Assembly (NCBI GenBank): GCA_958295645.1
Contig: OY282361.1
Coordinates: forward strand, 2,384,501-2,448,500
Direction: 5' to 3'
DNA length: 64,000 nucleotides
DNA from: Longimicrobiales bacterium
Lineage (GTDB): Bacteria; Gemmatimonadota; Gemmatimonadetes; Longimicrobiales; Gaopeijiaceae
Below are positions 17,597 through 26,455 of the stretch, in pieces (the first letter of the stretch is position 1; every line of letters begins with the position of its first letter). Under the pieces are notes generated by a model. The model saw only the letters and a list, made by a program, of their open reading frames with translations. It was not told the DNA's origin and made no database searches. The translations under genes were made by a program, and so were the position numbers.

Positions 17597-19333
17597 ATGA
17601 CGACACGTCGTCCGGACACGAAGCGGTTGCCCGCCGCCTGGGTTCGCGTCCCGGCCCTTGTCGCGGCCGCCATCGCGGGCCCGTGGGCGCCCGCGGCCCT
17701 CGCCACCGCCCAGGAAGAGGCGCCCGCCGGGATTCCGGTTCGCGACGCCACGACCGTCGAGGCCTGCCAGCGTTGCCACGCCGTCGACGACGACGGCCTG
17801 ATGTCGCGGGTTTCCTGGATGCGCAAGACGCCCGAAGGCTGGCAACAGTCGATCCGGCGCATGGTCACGCTGAACGACATGGACCTGGAACCGGAGACCG
17901 CGCGCCGGATCGTCCGCTATCTCTCCGACCACCACGGCCTCGCCCCGGAGGAGCTCGCGCCGGCCCGCTTCGAAGTGGAGCGGCGGCTGGTCGACTACGC
18001 CTACGAGGCCGACGAGGGCGTCGCCTACACCTGCAGCCGGTGCCATTCCATGGGCCGAGTGGTCACGCAGTGGCGCACCAAGGAGGAGTGGGAGCTCCTC
18101 ATGGCCATGCACCGCGGGTACTACCCCCTGTCCGACACGCAGGGATTCCGCCGCATCGGCCCGCCCGAGCCCGGCGGCGACGCGCGCCACCCGGTGGACA
18201 AGGCGGTGGCGCACCTCGCGAAGGAATTCCCGCTCGAGACGGCCGCCTGGTCCGAGTGGTCGGCCACGATGCGCCCGCCGCGCCTGACCGGCCTCTGGGC
18301 GCTTCGCGGCCACGATCCCGGCCTCGGTCCCATCTACGGAACGGTCGAGATCGAGGGCGACGCCGACGCCGGCTTCGAGACGCGGACCCGGTACGTCGCC
18401 GCACGCACCGGCGAAGAGGTGCGCCGCAGCGGGCGGGCACTCGTCTACACGGGGTATCAGTGGCGCGGCCGCTCCTTCGAGGACGGCGACGAGTCGAAGG
18501 CGTACCGCGAGGTGATGATGGTGGGGCGCGGCTGGGACGAGATCGACGGACGCTGGTTCGCGGGCGCCTACGACGAGTTCGGGCCGGACGTGACCCTGGT
18601 GCGCGCCGACGGGCCGGTCTTGCTGGGACTGCATCCGGGCGCGCTTCGGGTCGGCGCGTCCGACGCGGTTCTGCGCGTGCACGGGGCGAACCTGCCGGGA
18701 GGGCTGGCCCCGGAGGACGTGGACCTGGGGCCCGGCGTCGAGGTCGAGGCCGTGCTGGAGAGCGGGCCGGCGCTGCTGGAGGTGCAGGCGAGGGTGGCCG
18801 ACGACGCCCTGCCCGGTCCGAGAGACGTGTACGTGGCGGGGCGCGCGGCGCCTGGGCGGCTGGCGGTCTATCGGACGGTGGATCGCGTGGCCGTGTCGCC
18901 GCGTGCGGGAATGGCGCGGGTGGGCGGCGGCGCGTTTCCCAAGGGCTACGCGCAGTTCGAGGCGGCCGGGTTCGCCAACGGCCCCGACGGCAAGCCGTCC
19001 ACCGACGACGACTTGGCGTTGGGCCGGCTGGACGTCGACTGGTCGATCGAGGAGTACGCGGCGGTGTTCGACGACGACGACATCGAGCACGTGGGCGCCC
19101 TGGACGAGAACGGCCTCTTCGAGCCGGCGGTGGACGGTCCCAACCCGGCCCGGTCCGGCAGCCGCAACAACGTGGGCGACGTCTGGGTGGTGGCCACCCA
19201 CCGCGGACCCGGCGGCGAGACGGTGCGTGGACGAGCGCATCTCGTGGTCACGGTGCCTCTCTACATGCGTTGGGAGCCCTGGCGCGTGGAGACGGCGACG
19301 GCGACGCCGACAATGCCGGAGAACCACCGGTGA
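17597..19333 (+). CDS. qhpA: quinohemoprotein amine dehydrogenase, alpha (dihaem) subunit
   Basis: Periplasmic subunit that takes electrons from the quinone cofactor and passes them to a cytochrome or cupredoxin. The 578-residue precursor has a signal peptide of about 38 residues. Two c-type haem sites follow, CQRCH (C57-H61) and CSRCH (C146-H150), in the dihaem domain. Three beta-rich domains come next, as in the crystal structures of this family, with phrases such as LTGLWALRGHDPGLGPIYG, YTGYQWRG and DWSIEEYAAVFDDDD. Length is normal for the alpha subunit. Its stop overlaps the GTG of qhpD by four bases. Amines are oxidised to aldehyde plus ammonia by the complex. Confidence 0.93.
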   Translation: MTTRRPDTKRLPAAWVRVPALVAAAIAGPWAPAALATAQEEAPAGIPVRDATTVEACQRCHAVDDDGLMSRVSWMRKTPEGWQQSIRRMVTLNDMDLEPETARRIVRYLSDHHGLAPEELAPARFEVERRLVDYAYEADEGVAYTCSRCHSMGRVVTQWRTKEEWELLMAMHRGYYPLSDTQGFRRIGPPEPGGDARHPVDKAVAHLAKEFPLETAAWSEWSATMRPPRLTGLWALRGHDPGLGPIYGTVEIEGDADAGFETRTRYVAARTGEEVRRSGRALVYTGYQWRGRSFEDGDESKAYREVMMVGRGWDEIDGRWFAGAYDEFGPDVTLVRADGPVLLGLHPGALRVGASDAVLRVHGANLPGGLAPEDVDLGPGVEVEAVLESGPALLEVQARVADDALPGPRDVYVAGRAAPGRLAVYRTVDRVAVSPRAGMARVGGGAFPKGYAQFEAAGFANGPDGKPSTDDDLALGRLDVDWSIEEYAAVFDDDDIEHVGALDENGLFEPAVDGPNPARSGSRNNVGDVWVVATHRGPGGETVRGRAHLVVTVPLYMRWEPWRVETATATPTMPENHR

Positions 19334-20766
19334 GCGGCCCCGGCACGCTTCTGGCCCAGCGGGAATTCCACCCGTTCGAGGCGGGCGGCGAGACCTTCGT
19401 GTACCTCGTCCCTTCGGCGGGCGTCTTTCGCCTGGACGACGTGTCGCGCAACGTGCTGGAGGCGCTCGACCCCGGACCCGCGGCCGAAGAGGACTTGGTG
19501 GCCTCGCTGGGCGGCCGGTTCGGCCCCGACCGCGTCCGCCGAAGCCTGCGCGAACTCCGCGAGGTGCGGGCCGTCGGCCTGGCCTCCGCGCCCCCGGACG
19601 AGGCGCCGCGAGTGCTTCCGCAGGCCGGCTTCCCGCTGACGACGATGGTGCTCAACGTCACCAACAAGTGCAACCTGGCCTGCACCTACTGCTACGAATA
19701 CGGCGAAGACAAGATCGTCGACACGGAGTGCAGCCCGGCCCCGAACTACATGAGCGAGGAGACGGCCCGCCAGAGCGTGGACTTCATGTTCGAGCAGTCG
19801 GGCCCGTTGCCGGTGGCGCACCTGACGTTCTTCGGCGGCGAGACGCTGCTCAACTTCCGCGTGTTGAAGAAGACGCTCGCCTATGCGCGCCGGAAGGGAG
19901 AGGAGGCGGGCAAGCACGTCGAGTGCTCGCTGACCACGAACGCGACGCTGCTCCGCGAAGAGGTGATCGACTGGCTGGTGGAGAACCAGGTCGGCGTCAC
20001 GGTCAGCATCGATGGTCCCAAGGAGACGCAGGACAAGTTCCGGGTCTTCAAGAACGGAATGGGTTCCTACGAGCACGTGCTTCCCAGGATCAAGATGCTG
20101 CTCGAAAGGCACCGCTCCCGCCCGGTCGGCGCGCGTGTGACGCTGACTCGCCACACGCTGGACGCCACCAGGATATTCCGCCACTTGCGCGACGAACTGG
20201 GATTCTGGGAAGTGGGCTTTGCGCCGGTCACCACGGCGAACGGACGCGACTACGCGATTCAGGACGACGGCTTCGAGCGGATGCTGGCGCAGTTCGAGGA
20301 GTTGGCCGACGACTTCCTGCACTGCGCCGTCGAGGGCCGCCATCACGGCTTCTCGAACGTCAAGGACACGTTGGAGGAGATACACAAGGGCGTGAGCAAG
20401 GCGTTTCCCTGCGGGGCCGGGCTCGGGCTCATGGGCGTGGCCACCGACGGCGAAGTGGCCCTCTGCCACCGCTTCGCCGGGTCCGGCGATCACGGCATCG
20501 GATCGGTCCACGAGGGCCTCGACCGCAAGAGGCAGTTCGAGTTCCTGGAGCGCCATCACGTGGCCAACAAGACCGACTGCAATCAGTGCTGGGCACGTCC
20601 GCTCTGCGCCGGCGGATGCTACCACGAAGCCCATGTCCGCTACGGCGACACCGGCCGGGCCAACCTTCACTACTGCGACTGGATTCGCAGCTGGACGGAC
20701 ACCTGCCTGAAAGTCTACGGCGAAATCTCGGTCAGGAACCCCAGTTATCTGCAGAGGTTCGACTGA
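19330..20766 (+). CDS. qhpD: radical SAM/SPASM maturase of the QHNDH gamma subunit
   Basis: Forms the Cys-to-Asp/Glu thioether links inside QhpC in the cytoplasm using radical SAM chemistry. The 478-residue protein has an N-terminal peptide-binding segment and the SAM cluster motif CNLACTYCYEYG (C114, C118, C121). The GGE motif is in FFGGETLLNF. The C-terminal SPASM region carries cysteines in FPCGAGLGLMG, ALCHRFAG, DCNQCWARPLCAGGC and YCDW, for auxiliary clusters. The GTG start overlaps the qhpA stop, so the two are coupled. The family is well established as QhpD/PeaB; qhpC, the substrate gene, follows after 46 bases with a GGAGGAGG site. Confidence 0.94.
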   Translation: MSGPGTLLAQREFHPFEAGGETFVYLVPSAGVFRLDDVSRNVLEALDPGPAAEEDLVASLGGRFGPDRVRRSLRELREVRAVGLASAPPDEAPRVLPQAGFPLTTMVLNVTNKCNLACTYCYEYGEDKIVDTECSPAPNYMSEETARQSVDFMFEQSGPLPVAHLTFFGGETLLNFRVLKKTLAYARRKGEEAGKHVECSLTTNATLLREEVIDWLVENQVGVTVSIDGPKETQDKFRVFKNGMGSYEHVLPRIKMLLERHRSRPVGARVTLTRHTLDATRIFRHLRDELGFWEVGFAPVTTANGRDYAIQDDGFERMLAQFEELADDFLHCAVEGRHHGFSNVKDTLEEIHKGVSKAFPCGAGLGLMGVATDGEVALCHRFAGSGDHGIGSVHEGLDRKRQFEFLERHHVANKTDCNQCWARPLCAGGCYHEAHVRYGDTGRANLHYCDWIRSWTDTCLKVYGEISVRNPSYLQRFD

Positions 20767-20812
20767 CGCGAGCGAGTCGGCCAACGCGCAAACGCGAATC
20801 GGAGGAGGACGA

Positions 20813-21232
20813 ATGAACCATCTGACGGCGGTCAACCAGAAGGCCGAGCGAATTCGGCGCTTCGTGGGCGGCGAGGCGGCGGAAGCGTTCCCGGACGGCG
20901 GCTCCGCCCAAGGCTCGAACGGCGACACCGAGGCGGCGACCGAGCCGACGGACGCCGAGGCGATGGACGTGGAGGCGCTCCAGAATCCGCTGTCGGGCGG
21001 GCCGCACATCCCCCTGGGCTGCTCCCTGGTGTTCTCGCCGGGCTGGGAAGTGGACGCCTCGGGAGGCACCGCGGGGCTCTGCCAGCCGGTCGAGCGCGAT
21101 CTCTTCGACTGTCACCTCGCCTGCTTCTGGCCCGCCCACGTTCCGGACCAGCTCAACCACGCCCCGGACTGGACCGGCAAGTGCGCCTCCGCCCAGAAGG
21201 ACTGGCGCAAGATCGACCTGGTCTTCCCGTGA
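20813..21232 (+). CDS. qhpC: QHNDH gamma subunit precursor carrying the CTQ cofactor
   Basis: Small catalytic subunit, a ribosomally made peptide modified after translation. The 139-residue precursor has a leader of roughly 60 residues and a core with all residues known to be cross-linked in the family at the expected spacings. These are C70-E79, C90-D96 and C104-D112 for thioethers, and C100 with W106 for cysteine tryptophylquinone, within LCQPVERDLFDCHLAC and the following FWPAHVPD. Trp residues in DWTGK and DWRK are also conserved. The leader is about twice the 28 residues of Paracoccus QhpC, and there is an extra cysteine, C124. Strong ribosome-binding site GGAGGAGG. It overlaps qhpB by one base. 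Confidence 0.93.
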   Translation: MNHLTAVNQKAERIRRFVGGEAAEAFPDGGSAQGSNGDTEAATEPTDAEAMDVEALQNPLSGGPHIPLGCSLVFSPGWEVDASGGTAGLCQPVERDLFDCHLACFWPAHVPDQLNHAPDWTGKCASAQKDWRKIDLVFP

Positions 21233-22374
21233 TGCGCAGTCTCGCCGGAGCCCTGCGGCCTCTCGCGGGAGCCGCCCTCTGCTTGGCGGCCTTCGCGGCG
21301 CCGACGCTGGCCACGGCGTCGTCGGCCCAGTCCAAGCCGGGCTCCCCGCGCAACGGCGGCGCAGGCCTCATCTACATGGCCGCCTACGATCACGCCATCC
21401 ACGTCGTCGACGAACGCACGCTGGAAGCGACGCGGCGCATTCCGGTCACGACGGGCATCCCCATCGACCTCGCGCTGTCCGCGAATCACGAGCGCATCTA
21501 CGTGCGCGACGCCGAGTTCGAGGAGATCGAGATCGTGGACCGCGAAGCCGGCAAGTCCACCGGCAGCTTCACGCTGAGCCGGGGCCGCTCCAAGGTGCGC
21601 ATCTGGGGCTTCACCGTGCATCCCTCCGAGGACTTCGCCATCCTGAACACGATCCGCTACACGAAGCGCATCGACCGCTGGGATGTCGGCGACCCCGTCC
21701 TCCTCAAGTACGACCTGCGCCGCAACGAAGTGGCCGACACCATCCCCTGGCCCAAGGGCGAGGAACGCCAGCGCGCGCGGCTCAGGTTCTCGCCCGGCGG
21801 CGAGTATCTGTACTTCTTCGGCAACGACGTCTTGGTGCTGGCGGCGGACGACTTCAGCGAGGCGGATCGCTGGGAGCTGTCGCGCCCGGTGGAGGACGGA
21901 CTGGGACGGTTCAGCTTCGGATTTCCCGAGAGCCCGCACGACGAGCCGGGATTCCACACCGGACTGTTCTCGGTCACCGATCCGGTGCAGAACCGGCGCA
22001 TGATGGGGATCGCCCGCGTCAACTTGGCGGAGAAGGAGTTCGACTTCTTCACGCTGGGACCCCGCGAGTCCGTGAGCTTTCGCTTGGCTCCGGGAGGAGA
22101 GAAGGCGTACGGCCTGCTGCAGCAGATCGGCAACTACGAGTTCTGGGCCTTCGACCTGCGGGAGCGGAGGGTCGAGAGCCGGCACCGGTTCGACGGGCGG
22201 CCGCGGATGGGTTTGGCCGTGAGCTCGAACGGCGCGCTCCTCTACGTGTACAACGCGGGCGCGACCATAGACGTGTACGACGCGGCCGACTACGAACTCC
22301 TGCGAACGGTCGCGTACGACGCCGACATGACCGACTTCCTCATGATCCCCGAAGGAACCCGCCCGCGACGGTAG
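21232..22374 (+). CDS. qhpB: quinohemoprotein amine dehydrogenase, beta subunit
   Basis: Periplasmic seven-bladed propeller subunit of the amine dehydrogenase, 380 residues. A signal peptide (LAGAALCLAAFAAPTLATA) is followed by repeated blade strands, for example LIYMAAYDHAIHVVDERTLE, IDLALSANHERIYVRD, GEYLYFFGNDVLVL and GALLYVYNAGATIDVYDA. In known structures this subunit packs against QhpC and helps form the active site. The ATG lies in a TGATG junction with qhpC. A GTG 51 bases upstream is rejected because it lengthens the signal peptide unnaturally. Confidence 0.92.
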   Translation: MRSLAGALRPLAGAALCLAAFAAPTLATASSAQSKPGSPRNGGAGLIYMAAYDHAIHVVDERTLEATRRIPVTTGIPIDLALSANHERIYVRDAEFEEIEIVDREAGKSTGSFTLSRGRSKVRIWGFTVHPSEDFAILNTIRYTKRIDRWDVGDPVLLKYDLRRNEVADTIPWPKGEERQRARLRFSPGGEYLYFFGNDVLVLAADDFSEADRWELSRPVEDGLGRFSFGFPESPHDEPGFHTGLFSVTDPVQNRRMMGIARVNLAEKEFDFFTLGPRESVSFRLAPGGEKAYGLLQQIGNYEFWAFDLRERRVESRHRFDGRPRMGLAVSSNGALLYVYNAGATIDVYDAADYELLRTVAYDADMTDFLMIPEGTRPRR

Positions 22375-22383
22375 CGGGCAGCC

Positions 22384-24195
22384 GTGCGCCGTCCCTTCCT
22401 GGACAGGCATTTCCGCTGGGGTCTCGCGTACCTGCGGCCCTACGGCGGGCGCATCGCCATCGTCCTGGCGCTGAACTTGGCGGCGACGGGCGTGGCGCTC
22501 TACGTGCCCTTCCTGACCCGCACGCTCGTGGACGACGCCTTCCTGGGGCGCGACGCCTCCGCGCTGGCGAGCGTGGTTGCGCTCTTCGCGGGCGCCACGC
22601 TGGCGAGCTACGCCCTGAACGTGGCCAGCGGGCTCCTCTACACGCACGCGTCGGCCCACGTCCTCTTCGACATGCGGCTGGCGGTCTACCGTCACCTGCA
22701 ACGCCTGTCGCCCCGGTTCTTCGCGCGCACGCCGTTGGGCGACATCGTCTCGCGGCTGAACAACGACGTGGGCGAAGTGCAGCGCATCCTCGCCGAGGCT
22801 GCCCTGGGCTGGATCGGCAACTTGGTGTTCCTGGCGGGCGCCGCGGCCATGGTCGTGTGGCTGGACTGGCGGCTGGCGGTGGCGGCGTGCGTGCTGCTGC
22901 CTGCGGCGGTGGCCGCCTTGATCCGCTATCGCCGGCGCTTGGAGGGGCGCGTGCGGGCGATGCGCGAGCGGAGCGCGGAAATCGGCGCGTTCCTGATCGA
23001 GACGCTGCAGGGCGCCCGTCTCGTGGCCGCCTCGAACGCGACCGAGCGGGAGGCCCGCCGCTTCCGGGGACGCAACGACGCCTTCATCGCGGCGCTCATG
23101 GCCATGCAGCGTTTGCGCTACCTGGCGGGCGGGCTCCCCGGTCTGTTGCTGGCGGCGAGCACGGCGGTGGTGTTCCTGTACGGCGGCGGCCGCGTGATCG
23201 ACGGCACGCTCACGCTGGGGACGTTCACGGCGTTCGTGGCCTATCAGATGCGGTTGATCGGGCCTGTCCAGGGCCTGATGGGACTCTACGCGGGCTTGGC
23301 CACGGCCGGCGTGTCGCTTCGGCGCGTCCACGAGCTGCTGGACGAACCCGCGGAAGTGGCGGATCCCGCCCGTCCGGCGAACCTCGGCGCGGTGCGGGGC
23401 GAGATCGCGTTCGAGGCGGTCTCCTTCGGCCACGAAAGAGGCGGCGCCGTCTTGGACGGATTCGACTTGAAGGTGGCGCCCGGCGAAGTGGTGGCCCTGG
23501 TGGGACGCTCGGGCAGCGGCAAGTCCACCGTGGCGGACCTGCTTGTCCGGCTCGCCGACCCGGATGCCGGCCGCGTGCTGCTGGACGGAATCGACCTCCG
23601 CAGCGTTCGGCTGACGGACCTGCGCGGGCGAGTGGCGATCGTGGAGCAGAGTCCCTTCGTCTTCAACGCGAGCATTCTGGAGAACGTGCGGTACGCCCGG
23701 CCCGAGGCGAACGAGCGACAGGTGGCGGAGGCCGTCGAGCGAGCCGGGTTGGGAGATTTCGTGGCCGGGTTGCCGGCCGGCTTGGAGACTCCGGTCGGCG
23801 AGGGCGGCCAAGCCCTGTCGGCGGGCGAGCGCCAGCGCGTCGCGATAGCCCGGGCGCTGCTGGCGGATCCAGCGGTGCTGGTCCTGGACGAAGCGACCAG
23901 CGCCCTGGACCCCGCGACCGAAGCGCATGTGATGCGGGCGTACGCCGAGGCGATGCGCGGCTGCACCACGCTGGTGATCTCGCATCGTCGCGCTCTCGTG
24001 CGCCAAGCAGATCGGGTCGCGGCTCTGGAGGCGGGCCGGGTGGTCGCGGAAGGCGCGCCGAAGGACTTGGAGCGGAGCGGGGCGTTCCTGTCGGTGTTCG
24101 GGGACGACGATGCGGCGGAAAGGAACGCGGGAGCGCGAACGGCGGGGGCCGGTTTGAGCGGACGTCCGAGCGAACGCCGGGCGCGACCGACTTGA
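22384..24195 (+). CDS. qhpF: ABC exporter of the QhpC subunit
   Basis: Fused ABC half-transporter of 603 residues. The N-terminal six-helix membrane domain (about residues 20-300) is followed by an ATPase domain with Walker A GRSGSGKST and the signature LSAGERQR. Walker B is VLVLDEATSALD and the switch histidine is in VISHRRA. In Paracoccus the equivalent QhpF is needed for periplasmic delivery of the matured gamma subunit, and the position between qhpB and qhpE fits. It lacks an N-terminal C39 peptidase, consistent with the separate protease QhpE. GTG start nine bases after qhpB. The C-terminal 30 residues are Ala/Arg-rich. Confidence 0.88.
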   Translation: MRRPFLDRHFRWGLAYLRPYGGRIAIVLALNLAATGVALYVPFLTRTLVDDAFLGRDASALASVVALFAGATLASYALNVASGLLYTHASAHVLFDMRLAVYRHLQRLSPRFFARTPLGDIVSRLNNDVGEVQRILAEAALGWIGNLVFLAGAAAMVVWLDWRLAVAACVLLPAAVAALIRYRRRLEGRVRAMRERSAEIGAFLIETLQGARLVAASNATEREARRFRGRNDAFIAALMAMQRLRYLAGGLPGLLLAASTAVVFLYGGGRVIDGTLTLGTFTAFVAYQMRLIGPVQGLMGLYAGLATAGVSLRRVHELLDEPAEVADPARPANLGAVRGEIAFEAVSFGHERGGAVLDGFDLKVAPGEVVALVGRSGSGKSTVADLLVRLADPDAGRVLLDGIDLRSVRLTDLRGRVAIVEQSPFVFNASILENVRYARPEANERQVAEAVERAGLGDFVAGLPAGLETPVGEGGQALSAGERQRVAIARALLADPAVLVLDEATSALDPATEAHVMRAYAEAMRGCTTLVISHRRALVRQADRVAALEAGRVVAEGAPKDLERSGAFLSVFGDDDAAERNAGARTAGAGLSGRPSERRARPT

Positions 24196-24277
24196 ACGCG
24201 GCCGCCGAACGGACGCCAAAGGGTTCCCGGGCCAGAGCACGGCAACCGAGCAGACGCCGGAAGCGCCGGGCTTGAGC

Positions 24278-25072
24278 ATGGCCGCCGGGCAAACGCCGGG
24301 GACGGGAGGCGCCACGAACGCAACGCCCGAACGGACGCCTCTCCGAGCCTGCATCCATTCGCCGGCGCTGCGCGGCTTGACCGGCGACGGCGTGACCGTC
24401 GTGGCCGTGGACAGCGGCGTGAACCCCGGCAATCCTCATGTCGGCTCGGTGGCCGGCGGCGTTCGCATCGACGCTTCGGGTCGCGTGCAGGCCGGCTGCT
24501 TGGACCGCATTGGCCATGGCACCGCGGTCTTCGCGGCGATCCAGGAGAAGGCGCCCGGCGCGGCGATGTACGCGGTTCAGGTGTTCGAGCACACGCTGGC
24601 ATCCACGGCCCGCGCGCTCGTCGCCGCCATCGATTGGGCGGCGGCGCAGGAGGCGACGCTTGTGAATCTCAGTCTCGGAACGGCCAACGAAGCGCATGCG
24701 GAAGCCTTGGCCGGGGCTGTGGAGCGGCTGGCCGCGGCAGGTGGCGTGGTCGTCGCGGCCGCCGAGGCCGCCGGCCGCCCCAGATGGCCCGGTGCGCTCT
24801 CGGGCGTAGTCGGCGTGGTGGCCGATGCGGACTGCCCGCGCGGTTGCGTCGAGGTGCGAACTACCCACGGAGGCCCAGCGCTGGCCGCCTCGCCCCATCC
24901 CCGGCCCATCGAAGGAGTGCCCGTGGAGCGCAATCTCAGCGGCGCCAGCTTCGCTGTGGCGAACGCGACGGGCTTGGCGGCACGGGCGTTGCAAGACCAC
25001 GAGGGATCTGCGACGGCAGAGGCCGTGACAAGGCGGTTGGCGGCCGGTGCCGCCAACGCCCGCCGAGCATGA
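24278..25072 (+). CDS. qhpE: subtilisin-like protease that removes the QhpC leader
   Basis: Serine protease of family S8, about 264 residues, without a signal peptide and so probably cytoplasmic, as QhpE must be. The Asp-His-Ser triad is visible in VTVVAVDSGVN, IGHGTAVFAAI and NLSGASFAVANATG, with the oxyanion Asn region near LVNLSLGTA. A proline/threonine-rich N-terminal stretch precedes the domain. In the known system QhpE trims the leader from QhpC after QhpD action. ATG at 24278 is chosen, with TTG at 24272 as the alternative; neither has a clear ribosome-binding site. A fragment resembling its serine-motif region lies 1.3 kb downstream. Confidence 0.88.
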   Translation: MAAGQTPGTGGATNATPERTPLRACIHSPALRGLTGDGVTVVAVDSGVNPGNPHVGSVAGGVRIDASGRVQAGCLDRIGHGTAVFAAIQEKAPGAAMYAVQVFEHTLASTARALVAAIDWAAAQEATLVNLSLGTANEAHAEALAGAVERLAAAGGVVVAAAEAAGRPRWPGALSGVVGVVADADCPRGCVEVRTTHGGPALAASPHPRPIEGVPVERNLSGASFAVANATGLAARALQDHEGSATAEAVTRRLAAGAANARRA

Positions 25073-25083
25073 TCCGAGAACCG

Positions 25084-26178
25084 TTACGGCCAGCCGATTC
25101 TGTACACGACCACTTGGGGCACCAAGGGGTCGTCGTAGGAAACGACCTGCACCATCGCCTCTCCGCCCCGGTCGAACAGCCAATGCCCGGGGAGCTCCCA
25201 TTCGCGACGGCCCAAGTGGCAACGCCTGCCAAGGTCGAAGCCGTCCAGGCGAATGTCGAATACCTTGGCGGGGTCGGCCAACTGCTTGGTTTCCTCCTGT
25301 TCCACGAGGGCCTCCCGCCATCTCTCGTCGGCAAGCGACGTCTGCATCCACAGACGGTCGCCGCCGTCGGCCATCACCACGTTGATCATGGAACCCGGCG
25401 GATCCCGGCGGGTGTCCGGATGCTGGTCAAGGCGTGGAAACCACGGGAGTTCGCCTTCGATGCTGCGCAACAGTTCGCCGTCGCCGGACCACTCCCGCAG
25501 GGTCGGAATCCCTGCCTTCCCGCCCCAGATCGTTCCTGCGCGGCTCCCCGGTCCCACGACCGCGATCCGCGCCCAGGGGTCGGTCGCCTTCCAGTTCGCC
25601 GGCTCCTCAGCCCCGAAGTGAAGCGACGGCGCTCCCTCGTCGAGGTCCACGAGGTGCAGAGGATGCCCTACGAAGTCCGGGCGGGGATCCAGGCCGGCCA
25701 CGACGACTCGGTCACCACCCACCGGCACGAAATGGTTTCCTGAGAAACTGAAGTTGCGCTGCGCCGCGAATTCGCCGTCGAGGTCGAAGAACTGCCAAAT
25801 CCGCCTGGCGACGTCCAGCGCGACAATCTGGTCTCCAACGACGGCGACGCTCGTAACAGCGTTGAATTCGCCGGGCCCCTCGCCACGGCGGCCGACCGCT
25901 CGAACAAATCGCCCTTCGTGGTCGAACATCTTGAACCGCATGGAGCTGTCCAGGACGAAGTAGCCGAACTCCTCGCTCCAATAGACGTAATTGTTGTCTC
26001 TTTCGATGATCCCTTCCCCCTCGGCATCGCCGATGCGCAATACCTCGCGCAGGACGAGTTCAGCGTCGGCGTCGCCGCATGGCTTGAAATCGCTCCAGTC
26101 CGCGACCTCCTGGGCCGCAGACTGCGCGACAAGGGCGGACGCGGCAACAGTCGCCAGAATCAATTTCGTGCGAGCCAT
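25084..26178 (-). CDS. secreted six-bladed beta-propeller protein
   Basis: Exported protein of 364 residues. The signal peptide (LILATVAASALVAQSAAQ) is followed by repeated propeller strands, including GRFVRAVGRRGEGPGEFNAV, the phrase that marks this family. Later blades are FFDLDGEFAAQRNFSF and DRLWMQTSLADERWREALV. Proteins of this kind are abundant in Gemmatimonadota and some Bacteroidetes; the function is unknown. ATG at 26178 has AAAGGAG seven bases upstream, excluding the longer frame. It converges on qhpE with 11 bases between the stops. Three further family members occur in the window. Confidence 0.78.
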   Translation of the reverse strand: MARTKLILATVAASALVAQSAAQEVADWSDFKPCGDADAELVLREVLRIGDAEGEGIIERDNNYVYWSEEFGYFVLDSSMRFKMFDHEGRFVRAVGRRGEGPGEFNAVTSVAVVGDQIVALDVARRIWQFFDLDGEFAAQRNFSFSGNHFVPVGGDRVVVAGLDPRPDFVGHPLHLVDLDEGAPSLHFGAEEPANWKATDPWARIAVVGPGSRAGTIWGGKAGIPTLREWSGDGELLRSIEGELPWFPRLDQHPDTRRDPPGSMINVVMADGGDRLWMQTSLADERWREALVEQEETKQLADPAKVFDIRLDGFDLGRRCHLGRREWELPGHWLFDRGGEAMVQVVSYDDPLVPQVVVYRIGWP

Positions 26179-26258
26179 TGAACGACTCCTTTGCAGGATG
26201 GAGATGCTCGGCCTGTCATGTAGCGACACGCCCGCGGGAGCGCGGGTTGGCACCATGA

Positions 26259-26366
26259 CTCGGCGGCGCCAGCTTCGCCGTGGCGAACGCGATGGGCTCC
26301 CAATTCGCCCTGAAGGACGATCGCGGTCGGGTCGCCCCGCTGGCCAGCCAGACCCCAAGACGATAG
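26259..26366 (+). pseudogene. fragment matching the qhpE serine-motif region
   Basis: A 35-codon remnant lying between two stops. Thirteen codons (LGGASFAVANAMG) match the catalytic-serine segment of qhpE at 24936-24974 in 36 of 39 bases. With one gap the similarity continues, FALKDDRG here against RALQDHEG there. No protease body or start remains. This is best read as debris of a duplicated qhpE-like gene. It sits in the gap between the propeller gene and the EF-hand-like gene. Confidence 0.6.
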
Positions 26367-26455
26367 TATTGACGATCATCGCCGAAGCTGGAGGGGACAA
26401 TGTTGCCAGTTGCAACGCCCGACGCCATCCCAGCCGCGAAATCCAGGAGAGGATC

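Noticed and set aside
17413-19329. Rightward frame continuous with qhpD across qhpA
   Set aside because: The part over qhpA is arginine-rich and out of frame with a clear dihaem subunit; qhpD begins at GTG 19330.
21112-24432. 1106-codon leftward frame
   Set aside because: Antisense to qhpB and qhpF, with His/Arg/Gln-rich composition typical of a GC-rich shadow frame.
26369-26403. Promoter for the EF-hand-like gene from TTGACG (26369-26374)
   Set aside because: The nearest -10-like hexamer is more than 21 bases away, too far for a standard promoter.
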